From the NCBI GenBank assembly GCA_963854835.1, contig OY978528.1:7720242-7784241 (forward strand): a stretch of DNA of 64,000 bases, written 5' to 3'. A program made the translations under genes and the position numbers. This stretch comes from Megamerina dolium. Taxonomy: Eukaryota > Arthropoda > Insecta > Diptera > Megamerinidae. The notes beneath the pieces were generated by a model. It saw only the letters and a program-made list of their open reading frames with translations, did no database searches and was not told the origin of the DNA. Positions 50,755 through 62,109 of the stretch are shown here, in pieces. The number at the start of each line of letters is the position of its first letter. Positions within the stretch are counted from its first letter, which is position 1.

Positions 50755-51225
50755 ATGGAATTTTCAACTTTTCAAAATATCAATAGTTTCAGAATGTTTT
50801 TAAAAGTTTAGTTTACAGTGAAAAATTATCAAAAATTCAATTCGTTTTCGAAATTTCGAGATTTCAACAAGTTTTGAAAAAACTCAAAAATTAATTCATA
50901 ATAAAATTTTTTCAAAAAAATCAATTAGTTGGTTGTATTTTTTTAATTTTGAAGATATCGCGAGATTTAGAATGATTTCAAAAACTTTCAAACTTTCAAG
51001 TTTTTAAAATATCAATACTTTCAGAATTTTTGCAAAAGTTGAGTTTATAGTGAAAAATTATCAAAAATTTTATTAGTTGTTAAAAATTTTCCAGTTTTGA
51101 AGATTTCAACCAGTTTTGAAAAAATTCAAAAATTTATTAATTACAAAATCTTTTCAAAAAATCAATTAGTTGTTTGTATTTTTTAATTTTGAAGATATTT
51201 CCAGATTTAGAATAAATTCAAAAAC
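50755..51225. repeat. Two-unit ~232 bp AT-rich direct repeat
   Basis: AAAATATCAATAGTTTCAGA at 50774 and AAAATATCAATACTTTCAGA at 51006 head two similar units, each containing AGTGAAAAATTATCAAAAAT, GATTTCAACnAGTTTTGAAA and AAAATCAATTAGTTGnTTGT. Confidence 0.75.
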
Positions 51226-51479
51226 TAAGAATTTATGAGGCCTCTTTTTTTTTGTCGAAAATATCGCTTAAATTATGTGAATTAAAAAAAAAATTTTTTT
51301 TTTGAAATGTAGATTTTTGAAAATTTGAAAATTATGTGATCAAGCACGCCAATCATCAGGGAGCTCATTCCTTTTTCTTTTTTTTTTTTTCTTTACTAAA
51401 TTTAAACATTAATTGATTATTACCATCGAATAATTTTAAGATGCATTAGAGCAACACTGAGGAAGGTGCTAGAAACAGT

Positions 51480-51870
51480 GAACCGAATTGAGTATTCATT
51501 TTTAAAAATTCGTAAAAAATACTGTATCTCCGTATAACAACGAATTTCACATATGCTGGACGCTTGGGCTATAGAATGACTGAACTCATTTGTACTCAGG
51601 AACTCAATGAGTACCTACTCCTTTTAAATTAAAGTCGTAAAAAAAATATTGAAAATTTCTATATCTGTTAACATAGAATGTTACAAAAATTGGACTAATA
51701 TTTGGTAGTCCTCTTGAGTATTCTGTTTATACAAAAAGTCGCGAAAAATACTGCAAATTTTTTACTCTGAGTAACAAAAAATTCATGTAAGCAGGGCTAA
51801 TGTTTTGATCTATAGAAAAATTTAACTCATTTATACGAGTATTCTGTTGTAGTTAAAAGATGCCGTAAAG
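51480..51870. repeat. Degenerate ~115 bp tandem repeat
   Basis: GAGTATTC.TTTTTA...GTCGTAAAAAATACTG-like modules recur near 51492, 51607, 51716 and 51838, just 400 bp below exon 1 of gene A. Confidence 0.6.
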
Positions 51871-52256
51871 TAAAAGTACTTTAAGTCGACACAATAAAAA
51901 AAAATCAAAAACAAACAAGGCTAAATTCGTTGCTAATTGCTTCTGTAAGAGAAACATAACCTGGAGTAATTATTTTTCTGGCAACTATCTGTTTGACTCT
52001 GCACTCTTTGCTCTGTCCTTCCATACACCGATCCAGAACCATGCTTTGCGATTCAATGATCTGCTCATTCGCCGCGAATAGAGTCTTTGGAACTCACACT
52101 GGAACCACATCGCTGGTCTCAATGAATTCAAAGGGCTCACCAATAATAATCATATTCAGAAAACCTCTCTCAGAACGCAAGGTGGATGTTGCAAGTACTA
52201 TTGTTGTAAAACCTTTTATTCTAAATACCAAACGTATGCACGCTGTATAAACTCAC

Positions 52257-52431
52257 CTTCGCTGATATCAATTTCGGTATTTTTTTGCTGAAATTTCGAC
52301 GCACTAGATGTTGCCTGATTCGAATCAGAGCGTACACCACGTACACTGCCATAACCATAGAAGTCACCAAATAGCATCAAGGCCATAACAGCAAATATCA
52401 TAAAACGAAAACGCCAAGCGACATCCATCAT
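52257..52431 (-). CDS. Gene A exon 1: signal peptide and N-terminus of a predicted secreted protein
   Basis: This exon encodes residues 1-58 plus one base of codon 59. It opens with two adjacent ATG codons (52431 and 52428); the second has A at -3 and G at +4, so either may be used. Residues about 10-22 form a hydrophobic core after R8/R10, followed by a glycine/tyrosine turn, which reads as a signal peptide. After that comes a Ser/Gln/Asp-rich spacer with no cysteine. The exon ends at GAAG|GTGAGT, a near-consensus donor, in phase 1. The matching exon at 26459 begins two bases into a codon and restores an acidic stretch (ISE-D-TDLDEL). The exons together give 537 nt: 178 residues plus TAA. 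The family is not recognised; an extracellular role is inferred from the signal peptide and paired cysteines. An antisense reading frame over the same bases is a shadow. Confidence 0.72.
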
Positions 52432-52434
52432 TTC

Positions 52435-53580
52435 GATTGATTTAGTTTTTTTGTTTTTCCGTGGGTGGATAGATGGATGGATGGATGTATTGAGTTGAGT
52501 TGAGATGAGTTGTGTTATTTGCCGTAGTAATGCTACTGGTTATTGATTCTATTTAAACGTCACTAGTATAGTATATTGAACCAATGAATTTCGTTTAAGA
52601 CACGTTTTTGGAATATTAAAATAGCTGCGCGCACTCGTAATATGTGATATTAATTTCTTTTCAATCAAGAGCCACTTATCGGTTAGATTTTTTTAAATGA
52701 TTTGTTCAAAGCCAAAATGAAATTCGATTATTTTTTGAGTTGAGTAGCTGCCAAAATGAAAGTTAATCACATACGGGTTTTTCTGATATTTTCTTTGGCC
52801 CGTCGTTTTTGCAATTGTAAACACACAACAAATTGGCATAAAATTGGCAGTAGTAAATAAATTGAAATGAAAGTTAATTAATATACAGATATGCACGGTA
52901 TTGCTACAATAAACGTTTCTTTGATTATTAAATGTTAACAATTAAATTTGGCTTTCATGCGCATTATTATGGAATTTTTAATTTTAATTCGACTTGTTAC
53001 TCTTTCTTCAATTTCAATGTAAACGTTGGTATGACTTTTTTGTAAAACACTTATATATATATATTTTTTTTTTTCTTTTCTTTTATTTATTTACACAACA
53101 CACAACAAATAAGAGATAGACAACAAAATAAATGAACAAATAAAATAAGTTATTAATAAAAACACAGCAATAGCAAAACCAAAACAAACAAATAATAACA
53201 AATTCGAAAAATAAAATTGAAAAGCAGTAACGTCCAATGGGCACGCTGTTGAAATTTAAACTAAGCTCAATGTGTTAAAACGATCCAGCAAGAAACCATG
53301 AAAAAAGTTCAACTTCACATGTGTTGCAAACAAACAAATCAACAAATGAAAAAAAAGAATAAAAAAAAAAAATACAAAAAAATATTCATAAAACAGATGA
53401 TCAGAATAATAAACCGCAATTGAACATGAAAATCAAAAAGAGCACAAGCGAAAGAGAGCACGTCTGTAGTCTGTCGGATACAGTCTGGGGGAAAAATAAT
53501 GAACATTCTATTGGATTTGCATTCATTTGATAGAATTCTGATGCAAATAAATTCTTAAAGCACTTTAGCTAGACAATAGA
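52435..53580. other. Upstream region of gene A
   Basis: In gene A sense this holds the expected promoter and 5' UTR. A TGGATGGATGGA run (plus strand 52465-52487) and GAGTTGAGATGAGTTG repeats lie within 70 bp of the start codon. No convincing TATA box or initiator is seen. 53040-53420 is A-rich. Confidence 0.4.
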
Positions 53581-53589
53581 CAATCATAC

Positions 53590-53900
53590 TGGGGAAAATC
53601 TACCAGGGTTAACCCCAATCCAAGACATTTTTAGGGACCTATCACCTAACGAAACTGGGAATCTCCCTCGGATAAAACCTTCCGACATTGCAGGAGGGGA
53701 GAATGAAACTGCAAAACATGTGTTGGGAACGTGCCCAGCTCGTATGAACACAAGAAAGAAAAACTTCGGGGAATTTGTAATACCGGAAAATCTGCTGAAA
53801 ACCATTAGGGTAGAATCTATACTAAACTTTCTTATGGATGCTGGACTATGGAGAAATACTCTAGTCCATGAAGGGCTGCACAATAGACTTAGGGTTGCAT
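53590..53900 (+). pseudogene. C-terminal fragment of a non-LTR retrotransposon ORF2
   Basis: The plus-strand frame reads GGENETAKHVLGTCPARMNTR (Cys/His block after RNase H; a TAEHVLFxCP pattern in relatives), then PENLLKTI and ILNFLMDAGLW, an ending typical of R1/Jockey-type ORF2 proteins. No RT domain, 3' UTR or tail is recognisable. Confidence 0.55.
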
Positions 53901-54239
53901 TGCAATACAACTCTCTAATAATACTAATAATAATAGTTAGTAAAAACCTTAGTATTTTTGATGTCACGAAGATTAATAATGAAGACAGCTTGAGAAAACA
54001 AAATCGAACAAAATGCTTCAAATCGTTCATAACAATATTCCAATTTGTAATGGTATTAAAATGAGAACTAAAGTGACCGAATCTCGATTTAGTGCTGGAA
54101 CATATATAATTTTTATCAAAATTCGCTCTTCTCGAAACAACTCTTTCATCAACTTGTTGAAACTCTAGTTGCAAAAACTGTGAAGTTCACAGTAAATAGC
54201 TGATTAGTCCTCAAAAGTCAGTTGCCTTAGGGCTTCTTC

Positions 54240-54420
54240 ACCTTTGTCAGGCTCTAGCCTGATTTAGCGTGCTTCACTTGATGGATAAGGAAATTGATGC
54301 CCTTTCTCCAATGTTACGCTTCAATATTGATTTTGATATCTCCTATCTCCACGCCTCAAAGGGGCTGCCCTACAAAATTATCGTTTTTTATAAATTTCGT
54401 TCTGATACTTCACAACGTAC
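54240..54420 (-). repeat. Fragment of the dispersed ~160 bp repeat
   Basis: CTCCACGCCTCAAAGGGGCT then GCCCTACAAAATTATC resemble the landmark of blocks 1-2. One or two units; further copies flank the LINE tail at 54700-54900. Confidence 0.4.
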
Positions 54421-54423
54421 GAA

Positions 54424-54690
54424 AAGGGTTCTTCTTCTTCTTCTTATGTGGCCATAACAACCAATGACCGATTTAGGCCGAACATATAATGCGGCGCCAG
54501 TGTTCTCTGTTCTTCGCTTGCTGACGCCAATTCGATATTCCAAGCGCCGTCAAGTTACACCAACACTTGGTCCTTCCAACGAAGGTTTAGTTTTCATCTC
54601 CTTCATTAAATACTCTCTTCGCTGGAGCGTCTTCTTCCATTCGCTCGACATGACCTAGCAAGCGCAAACGCTGGATTTTGATTCGATTCA
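54424..54690 (-). mobile_element. 3' end of a non-LTR element with an (AAG)n tail
   Basis: Minus strand from ~54690: IQRLRLLGHVERMEEDAPAK, VFNE, then a broken LRWKDQV. This is the C-terminal signature (RLRWLGHVxRM...RPxLRWxDxV) of widespread fly non-LTR ORF2 proteins. A short 3' UTR with TTCGGCCTAAATCGGTCATT ends in AAGAAGAAGAAGAAG. Microsatellite tails are usual for RTE-like elements; the clade is inferred. Confidence 0.6.
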
Positions 54691-54904
54691 ATTTTTTACT
54701 ACTAAAAATATTTTCTGAATATACCTACCGGTTACGTTCACTTCACTTATGGCAGTTTCTCTACGAAATGCAAGTAAAAACACCCGAAAACACACTAATA
54801 ACTTCTTTTATGGCCAACTCCCATTTTATTGTCCTTGTAAACATTTTTTTCGATCAAACTCACGCCCATCTCAACCTCTGTGGGAAATTTCCCTAAAAAA
54901 TTAA

Positions 54905-55370
54905 AATTTTTATAAAACAACTAAAAATTTTTTACGAGAGCCCCCTATGGGATGGATGTAGGGCATAAGTATAATTTTTTTGGGAAGGAAGGGAAATGTT
55001 GTGTCATAATAATTTACAGCGCTGGGTTATCCATTTTCGCTCTAAGGGCACTTCCTGGGCAATTACGGGCTAATTTGTCATTTCACGGGTGTTTGGAAGT
55101 TCGTTTTACGGGCAGGTCGTCGTAGGGAGTAAATATAGGGAAAAAGAATGTTAAGAAAAAATCGATAATATCAATGAATACAGTTGGATCGTATATTTTA
55201 CACTTTAGGAGAAATCTGGAGTAGCTAGCGTGATATTTATAAGAATATCAATATTTTGTAGGCAGCCCCTGGTAAGGAGTGCATATAAGTGGTAAAGGTA
55301 TTTGAACAAAAATGTTGAGGTCATACATTTTACACATCTCAAAATGATTCTGCACATTTTAAAGAAAGTT
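54905..55370 (+). repeat. Dispersed ~160 bp tandem repeat, block at 55 kb
   Basis: ACGAGAGCCCCCTATGGGAT, ACGGGCAGGTCGTCGTAGGG and TAGGCAGCCCCTGGTAAGGA are diverged landmark copies at ~160 bp spacing, with ATATTTTACACnTTAGGA-like modules between. Confidence 0.55.
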
Positions 55371-55379
55371 TCTACTATT

Positions 55380-56890
55380 ATTGAAATTTTTTTTTTTTAG
55401 TTATGAGCCCAATATGACCTGACCAAGTCAAACCATCCTCGAATTCGAGTTTAAAGATATTTCATTAGAGGATAGCTTGAATTTATGGCCTCATTAAGTT
55501 TCTGAAAATATTTTTGCCCCTTACTGTATGTTCAACAGGTAACATTTGATTGCTTAAGCAAGCAATAATATGAACAAAGCAACAATAGCGGCAAAAATAG
55601 CAATCTGCATATATGATGCATAGGCTTATGTCTCTCCATATATGAGTGTTGCTTAAAAACAGGTTATACGAGACAACTGTAAAACAGAAATAACATTTTT
55701 AACTCAAATAAACAGATCATACAATAATAATATAAACAGCTGAGCGCTGGCTTATTAGTACATAGGATTGACTAGAGAGAGAAAGAAACACAGAGAAGTT
55801 GTTCTCATATTTTCATTTATATGCGGTCTCATTTGTTCTCTCAACTCTCATGATATCTGCCTTTTTTGGAGAGGTAATCATGTAACTTGTTATGTTGTTA
55901 TATCATCCTCATCATTATCAAATGGTTTTCAGATACACATAGTTGGTACATCTACCTTTTGTACCTGCCTATGGGTGTTTATGTGCATCACATCACAAAC
56001 AATCCATTAATCAATTTCAAAACAAATCACATTGTTGTAAATATCTCACATGACAAAATTTTCTCTATCTTCATCTGTGTGATGTGCATTTTCATTTTAT
56101 TTTTGACGTATTTTCCTCTTCATCTTGCATTTTTTTCTTTTTCCTTATTGTTATGGTGGTGGTGGTCTTGTTTGCCACAACCAGTTTTTTATTTTTGTAT
56201 TTTTATTGTAACTGTTGTTGTTATTTTGGGCTCATTCAACTCGAACAGCAAACACCAAAAAAACAAGCATATACAAACGTTTTTAAGCTTATGTTAGATT
56301 AGGTTAGGTTAGGTTAGGTTATGAAAGTTATTTGCTGGCAGCAATAATTACACAAAAAAAAAAAAATCGATTCAATAGCTATTTAAATGTACGATATGAT
56401 TATGTTTACATCATCAGAGGTTATATAATATGCATGTAAGTCAATAATATTAATTAGCGTTTACAACAAACAGACGCCAGTAGTACCAAGCTGGAAATGT
56501 TTAGCAATCTTCACTACTTATTCTCTGGGTGTTGCGAGTAATAAAGAGCAGTGTGAGGCAGGAGTAAAAATTTAATTTCTTATAATTTTTTTTTTTTAAT
56601 TTTCTAGACAAAACTGTTCCTTTGTTGTGTGTGTTTTATCATCTTCAACATAGTTCGATATTCATACGATTAAGTCTTAGAGATTATCCAGACTCAATGA
56701 GACCAAAGTTATGGACATTCCAATACTCTGTTCAACCATTTGAGAGAATACTACCTGTCTCTGAAGAGCCATTATATAGCTTTTCCGCAGTGTCATAAGA
56801 AAAACAATTTCAATAAATAGTTACCATTATCGTTGCTCAAGCAGCTTCACTGATCCTCTTCTTATCCAATATTGAAAGCAATATTGGATA
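55380..56890. other. Intergenic DNA; short TTAGG run
   Basis: Mixed AT-rich DNA. Reading frames of 72-136 codons at 55768-56302 are Phe/Ser/Val-rich and rest on CTT/GTT-like repeats. 56293-56322 holds TTAGATTAGG followed by about four TTAGG repeats. No gene is supported. Confidence 0.45.
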
Positions 56891-56899
56891 CTATAATCA

Positions 56900-57005
56900 A
56901 ATTAGCCAGTCCGAGTTCTTGTGACGTCACTTTTTGTGAGGCTCGGAACAGAGTCTATAACAGCTGCTTCTTGTAGAAAAGTGGGCACCGTTTAGCGTAA
57001 CAAAT
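56900..57005 (-). mobile_element. tRNA-derived SINE copy 7 (eroded fragment)
   Basis: TTAGCCAGTCCGAGTTCTTG, TGACGTCACTTTTTGTGAG and GTGGGCACCGTTTAGCGTAA follow the order of the SINE body. Both ends are missing. Confidence 0.55.
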
Positions 57006-57083
57006 TTTCATGTCTCTCAAAAAATTTGATTGAATAAAAGTTGTATGAAAAGTATGCATGGTTTTTATCTGATCATGCTTATA

Positions 57084-58206
57084 TTAGGTCTAGTAAAAAG
57101 TAATCCATTATTTTTGCATTAATTTGAAGGTTTTATTTAGCATAGGTCAAATATGCACCGTTTTGTTCGATAGAAACCCTCGTCCCTGTTGAAAACTGCG
57201 ACAGTCGATTTTCACAAGCTTCTCTTGAGGCGTATTTCACCAGCAAAATCATTCGCATTGGACAGGAACAGGTAGTAATCACTTGGTGCCAGGTCCGGGC
57301 TATAAGGTGGATGTATAAGAACCTCCCAACCAAGCTCCCGGAGCTTCTGGCGAGTCACTATCGATGTGTGTGGCCTGGCGTTGTCCTGACGGAACACAAT
57401 TCCTCTCCTATTGGCCAAAGCTGGTCGCTTCTGGGCGATTGCTTCCTTCAGACGGTCCAATTGTTGACAGTACAGGTCCAAGTTAAGAGTTTGACCATAG
57501 GAGAGCAGCTCGTAGTAGATGATTCCCTGCCAATCCCACCAAACACATAACAAAACCTTCCTGACCGTCAATACTGGTTTGGCCACCGTTTGCGCCGGCT
57601 CGCCGCTATTCGACCATGACCATTTTCGCTTGATGTTATCGTACGTACCAGTAACCATCCGCTTCAGAAATGGATCGATTTTGTTGCAATTCAGCAGCGA
57701 TTCGCAGATTCGTGTGGCACCCATACATCGAGCTTCTTTTTGTATCCAGCCTTATTTAAATGGTTCCAAACGATATTTGGTGCAATGTTTAGCTCCTGGG
57801 CAATAGAAACAGTGCTTATATGATGGTCAGTCTCGATGATTTCCATTATTTTATCCATATTTTCGACAATTACTGGAACCGAATCGACGAAACCAAAATT
57901 GCACTTAATTGGTTGTTACTGTCGCAGGACCATAAACACTATTCACATTTTCAGCTGTCTGGCTTGCGTTTTCGCCTTTATCGCAGAAAAACTGTAAAAT
58001 ATGGCATATTTTCTGGTGTCCATCTTTGACGCGTGCTCGAAAAATACTGAGTCAAGCAATCATAAAATTGCCTGAAAAGTTTATATAATACGAAATCCTA
58101 TCTCTCTAATGCCATCAAGCGTAACCCGATCGCACTAATAACGCGAGATACAGTTTACTAAAGCTATCTATTGGAAAAATATTGGATTTCTTTTTATTAC
58201 ACGATT
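57084..58206 (-). mobile_element. Second-family mariner copy, minus orientation
   Basis: Left end TTAGGTCTAGTAAAAAGTAA follows TA (57082-57083). At the right, the reverse complement of about 58168-58206 gives TAATAAAAAGAAATCCAATA, a diverged inverted partner. The 5' region shares GTGCGATCGGGTTAC and CTTGACTCAGTATT with the copy starting at 63.3 kb. Confidence 0.75.
57133..58028 (-). pseudogene. Broken mariner transposase (second family)
   Basis: Minus strand: an eroded N-terminus from 58028, DKIMEIIETDHHISTVSIAQ near 57845, NKAGYKKKLD, then an open stretch 57724-57212: RICESLLNCNKIDPFLKRMV, TG directly followed by TYDN, GEPAQTVAKP, VLLCVWWDWQGIIYYELL, VFRQDNARPHTS (second Asp), SPDLAPSDYYLF (third Asp). 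The DEKWV segment carrying the first catalytic Asp is deleted. The C-terminus continues in another frame (ASREACENRLSQF, IEQNGAYLT) to ~57133. Confidence 0.83.
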
Positions 58207-58209
58207 TTG

Positions 58210-59810
58210 TCCAATCATGACCTGATCCGATCGTTAATCAAAAATAATTCCATTAACCAATTTTCAGTATAATCCCTTTGTGTAATTAGGGGAGTTATCG
58301 TGCAGATTATATTCCCATATAAATATATCAAGATTTAACTAATTAATTTTACATCCATTTACTGAAAATGGGGTAAATTTAAAAAAATTGAATAGTTTCT
58401 GTCTTACAAATTGATGGAAATTTAATTTTTTGTTTAAAACAAAAAAGTTATATTGACATCAGGCGAAATCATATTTAAAATTACAACAAAAAATTCCCAA
58501 AAATCCCCAAAAATCCCCAAAAATCCCCACCCTCAATATAAGCAAAACGTATTACTACTCATTCTCTATCAATTTTAATCAAGAAAAAATTCCCCAACAA
58601 ATTCACAAGAATTGAAAATATCAATCGATATGATTAATAAATTGTCATTGGAATTAATCCTAAGAAAACACACCTTATAATCGTATTTAGCGACAATATT
58701 TAATACTCATACGTCTGGTTGATCAGGAAACAAATTTCGTTTCGTTATTTTTTTAATCTTCATCAATCAGAACTTAAACCAAGGGCTTCACACAAAATTA
58801 AAGAATACCATGAATTTTCTAAAAGGTTAAATCCAAGACAAGCGTAGAATAAATTTAGCTGAATTCACTACAAAAAAAATTATTTTTGTATTCATAATGA
58901 GCGACAATAAACATTTTTGGCATCACAAATAAAGCAATCGACCCTGTGACAGCAGTTACAGCCAACTACCAACAACAATAAGAACAACAATCTCGGACAA
59001 GAGACAAAAAAAAAAAAAGATGAACATGAAGAATCAAAATAAAAAAATTAATTCAAGTAAAAAAGACAAAGAAGAAGAAAAAGAAGAAAATTAAAACAAG
59101 TAGAACATTACTAAAACGTGACTTGCAGCATAAAAATAAATAAAATAATAATCACGTAAAGAAAAAAAAAGAACAAGAAGATTAGCAGTTGCAGAAAAAT
59201 GTCAAACTTGTGTTTGCAAAAAAAAAAAAACAAAACAAAACGAAACTTATAAATTATAAATACTAAAATAGAGCGAATACGATGAGGTTAAATGCATCCA
59301 AAAGAAAAGCATCTGAAACGATAACGTGAACAACAACAACAACGACTACGAATTACATGCACAATAAAAACAACAATGGGCAATGAGTTCGCTGGCATGC
59401 CCAGAGCAAAATTAACAGTTATGTTGTGCATTTAACTACAAATTGTAAACAATGAATATATGGTATGAGAGAGTCGAAGAGAGAGAGAGAGAGAGATGAG
59501 AAAGACTGCGACGTAGAGTGAATAAAGAGAGTAATATTATTAACAGTAGCAATGATGATGACAATACCATGAAGAGTTGCCAGATTAATTTATATTTTAT
59601 GCCCCTGGTTGTCACATTAATAATTTGCCAAAACAATTCTTTGTATTTTTTGTTGAAAAGTTGTTGGATATAAAAAATTAAATCGTTTTTAGGCCAGCAC
59701 ATTGCAAAAGGCTTACAAAAAGCGCCAAGTAATTTGAACATGAGTGAACAAAAATCGATTTTTGATTTACGGAAGCGGAAGGATAAGTTACAAAAAATTC
59801 ATATATCGCA
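58210..59810. other. AT-rich intergenic DNA with microsatellites
   Basis: AAATCCCCAA repeats near 58498-58530, CAACAA runs near 59330, (GA)n near 59478-59496. A-rich from 58980 to 59260. No gene is supported. Confidence 0.5.
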
Positions 59811-59990
59811 TATTTTAACTATTATGGAGGCTCCTCAACAAAATTGACGTTCTTACAAAGATCACTGAGATCTCTCAGGTGTGAAAAGTATAATATTCCT
59901 CTTTAATTTTTCCTGTCTTACATTCCCTTCGAACATACTTACTATATTGGACTACTTCTTGGTGATGTTGCCCCTCAAAATGAACTTATA
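59810..59990 (-). repeat. Single unit of the dispersed ~160 bp repeat
   Basis: GGAGGCTCCTCAACAAAATTG and GGTGATGTTGCCCCTCAAAA match the landmark, with CGAACATACTTACTATATTG between. Confidence 0.45.
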
Positions 59991-60144
59991 AAAATATAAA
60001 AATTCCAAATCTCAAAACGTGAAAATAAAAATCCCATTGAAAGAGGCACAACTCCAAAGTAACAAAAATGATAAATCTTCAGATCTGGCAAATCTAAAAA
60101 CATGAAAAACAAGTGGAATTGAAGTAAAATGCTAATTTGGTGGA

Positions 60145-60215
60145 ATGAGAGAGAAAGTGAGAGAGAGAGAGAGATAGAGAGTGAGATAGAGAGAGAGAGA
60201 GAGCGCGAGAGTGTA
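60145..60215. repeat. (GA)n microsatellite
   Basis: GAGA-rich tract with a few interruptions. Reading frames across it are Leu/Ser repeats on the other strand and are spurious. Confidence 0.9.
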
Positions 60216-60699
60216 TGGGAGAGTAGATGCTTCTGAACATGCAAAATCCATGAAGTAACAGAATAAGTTGCAATAATTTCGCTCATAAGAGTAGTGTGGA
60301 AATATAAAATAATAAACCATGGTAAACAGCAATAAAACCAGTAACTTTCTGGTACTAGTTAATGGAACACTGTATGCCATAAATATGAAATCACTATTGC
60401 AAATGGATAATAATTAATTATATGTACAACGAAGTATTTATTTAGTGTATTCCTTTGCATGAGATTTCTGATTTGATGCATATGGCATCGCCTCACCAAT
60501 GGCTTTCAGCCTAAAGATCTGCGAATGTTCTAATATAAATATAAAAATAAAAAATTATATTTTTTTGTGCTTTGGAATAAATTAAAATGGCTAAAATAAC
60601 GAAATAAATTCGATTAAGATTAAATTAGTTAACACTGATCTTACAATTCATCCCTCTAGATGTGATTTCTGTATGAAGCTATGAAGATGTTTGTACATT

Positions 60700-61080
60700 T
60701 TCAACCGTTATGTTGATTTTCGAGAGGAGCTCTAGTAAGGGACTGAAATTGGAAATAAGTGTATTCAAGAGAAATGTTGCATTGGAATAATTAATCAGGG
60801 TTGGTCATACATTTCATAACAGCGATGGCGGTTCCTATGCAAATATGTGGTTATTTGTCAATTTTTAGGTTTATTTAGCTTAATTTGGTTGGGGAACCCC
60901 ACTCAGAGGTAAAAATACAGGATATGTTTGTTGTAAGGTCTTAACCCTCGTGAAGCACCCTCGAAATGGCAAGAATGAAAATTTAAAAGACTTTAATTTT
61001 AGATGCAAGCCTAAGTAAGGGATGAAAAAGAGTGGGAAGTATATTCGCGAGCAATGTTGTAATACCGTTTCCTACACGTC
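60700..61080 (+). repeat. Dispersed ~160 bp tandem repeat, right-hand block
   Basis: TTTCGAGAGGAGCTCTAGTAAGG, TTGGGGAACCCCACTCAGAGG and TTAGATGCAAGCCTAAGTAAGG are successive landmark copies ~160 bp apart, with TCATACATTTCATAACAGCG-like modules between. Confidence 0.6.
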
Positions 61081-61110
61081 ACCTCTGCAATTTTTACCAA
61101 ATAGAATATA

Positions 61111-61348
61111 TTAGGTTGGCAACTGAGTAAGTGGCGATTTTACACATGGATTTTTCTAATTCTGGACCTATTTTTAATACATTTTACCAATGTTTAGATT
61201 TTTTATTTTTGAAATTGGTTAGCTGTCACAATTGTCCTTGCTTAAGAAGCAAATTGCACACATTTTTGTTTGAAGGTGGCACTTAGGAGTCAATTTGTGT
61301 ATGAAAACGTCGGCAATTACTTTGGCAATTCCTTAGTTGCCAACCCAG
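61111..61348. mobile_element. mariner-type MITE
   Basis: TTAGGTTGGCAACTGAGTAA at the left and the reverse complement of the right end (CTGGGTTGGCAACTAAGGAA) form imperfect inverted repeats. TA flanks both (61109-61110, 61349-61350). The ends resemble mellifera-type mariner termini. ~238 bp, non-coding. Confidence 0.75.
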
Positions 61349-61410
61349 TATACATATTTTTACGGAACCTCGAAATTGTGCACTATGCCATAAAAAGTGT
61401 TTGACATCAA

Positions 61411-62100
61411 TTGTTTACAATCATGAAATGGGGTGACATCGAAAGTCGTATTGTTGTAGTTGGGCTACTAAAATGCAACATGGAAAAAAGCAATATCTTT
61501 CGGACGTTGCGACCGCTTGGAATCACTCGCAATTTTGTGTATCGTACTGTGAACTTGTTTGAGGATACTGATGGAGTACGAGACCGTCAAAGATCCGGCC
61601 GTCCGCGAATTGTCAGAAATCCGAAAGCGATTAAAGCCGTGAAGAAACGAATCGACCGAAAACCGCTGCGAAAACAGAAAATCTTGTCGCAGGAAATGCA
61701 AATTTCGCAAAAATCTATGTCCATGAAGATTTGGGACTCAGCGCGTATAAGCAACAAACTAGACACCTACTCACGGTCGCACTGGAGGGAAAACGCAAGC
61801 GAAAATCGAAAGCCTTACGCAGTCGGTACGCTCACAGACAAATTCTGTTTACTGAGGAGAAAAACTTCACAGTAGAAGAATCGTTCAATAAACAGAACGA
61901 TCGTGTGTATGCTTGGTCATCCAGAGAAGCTTCCCAACTTATTCCGAGGATCCAACGAGGCCTCAGCTCCAGCGCACAAGGCAAAAACCACGCAGCTGTG
62001 TCTAAAAAACAACATTCCGGACTTCATATCAACGGATGATTGGCCAGCTGGTAGTCCAGACCTCAACCCGTTGGATTACAAGTTGTGATCCATATTAGAG
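61411..62100 (+). pseudogene. Tc1/mariner transposase pseudogene
   Basis: Start MFTIMKWGDIESRIVVVGLL (or the Met before KWGD), then paired helix-turn-helix motifs: IFRTLRPLGITRNFVYRTV, an AT-hook-like RQRSGRPR, KAIKAVKKRIDR and REMQIS-like. A frameshift near 61730 moves to GLSAYKQQTRHLL, HRQILFTEEKNFTVEESFNK (first catalytic Asp is Glu), NDRVYAWSS. Then PRIQRG jumps to SAPAHKAKTTQL in a further frame: the segment with the second Asp is deleted. WPAGSPDLNPLDYKL with the last acidic site is near 62040-62085, then a stop. No terminal repeats were identified. Confidence 0.8.
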
Positions 62101-62109
62101 GGTACGTCA

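Noticed and set aside
51993..52250. 85-codon plus-strand frame opposite the exon 1 donor of gene A
   Set aside because: No domain or splice support; it lies mostly in intron and antisense to the supported exon.
55768..56302. Overlapping frames of 72-136 codons
   Set aside because: Composition follows CTT/GTT repeats, with overlapping frames of equal quality and no domain.
56293..56322. Interstitial telomere
   Set aside because: Only about four TTAGG units, and flies do not use this repeat; a retroelement tail is more likely.
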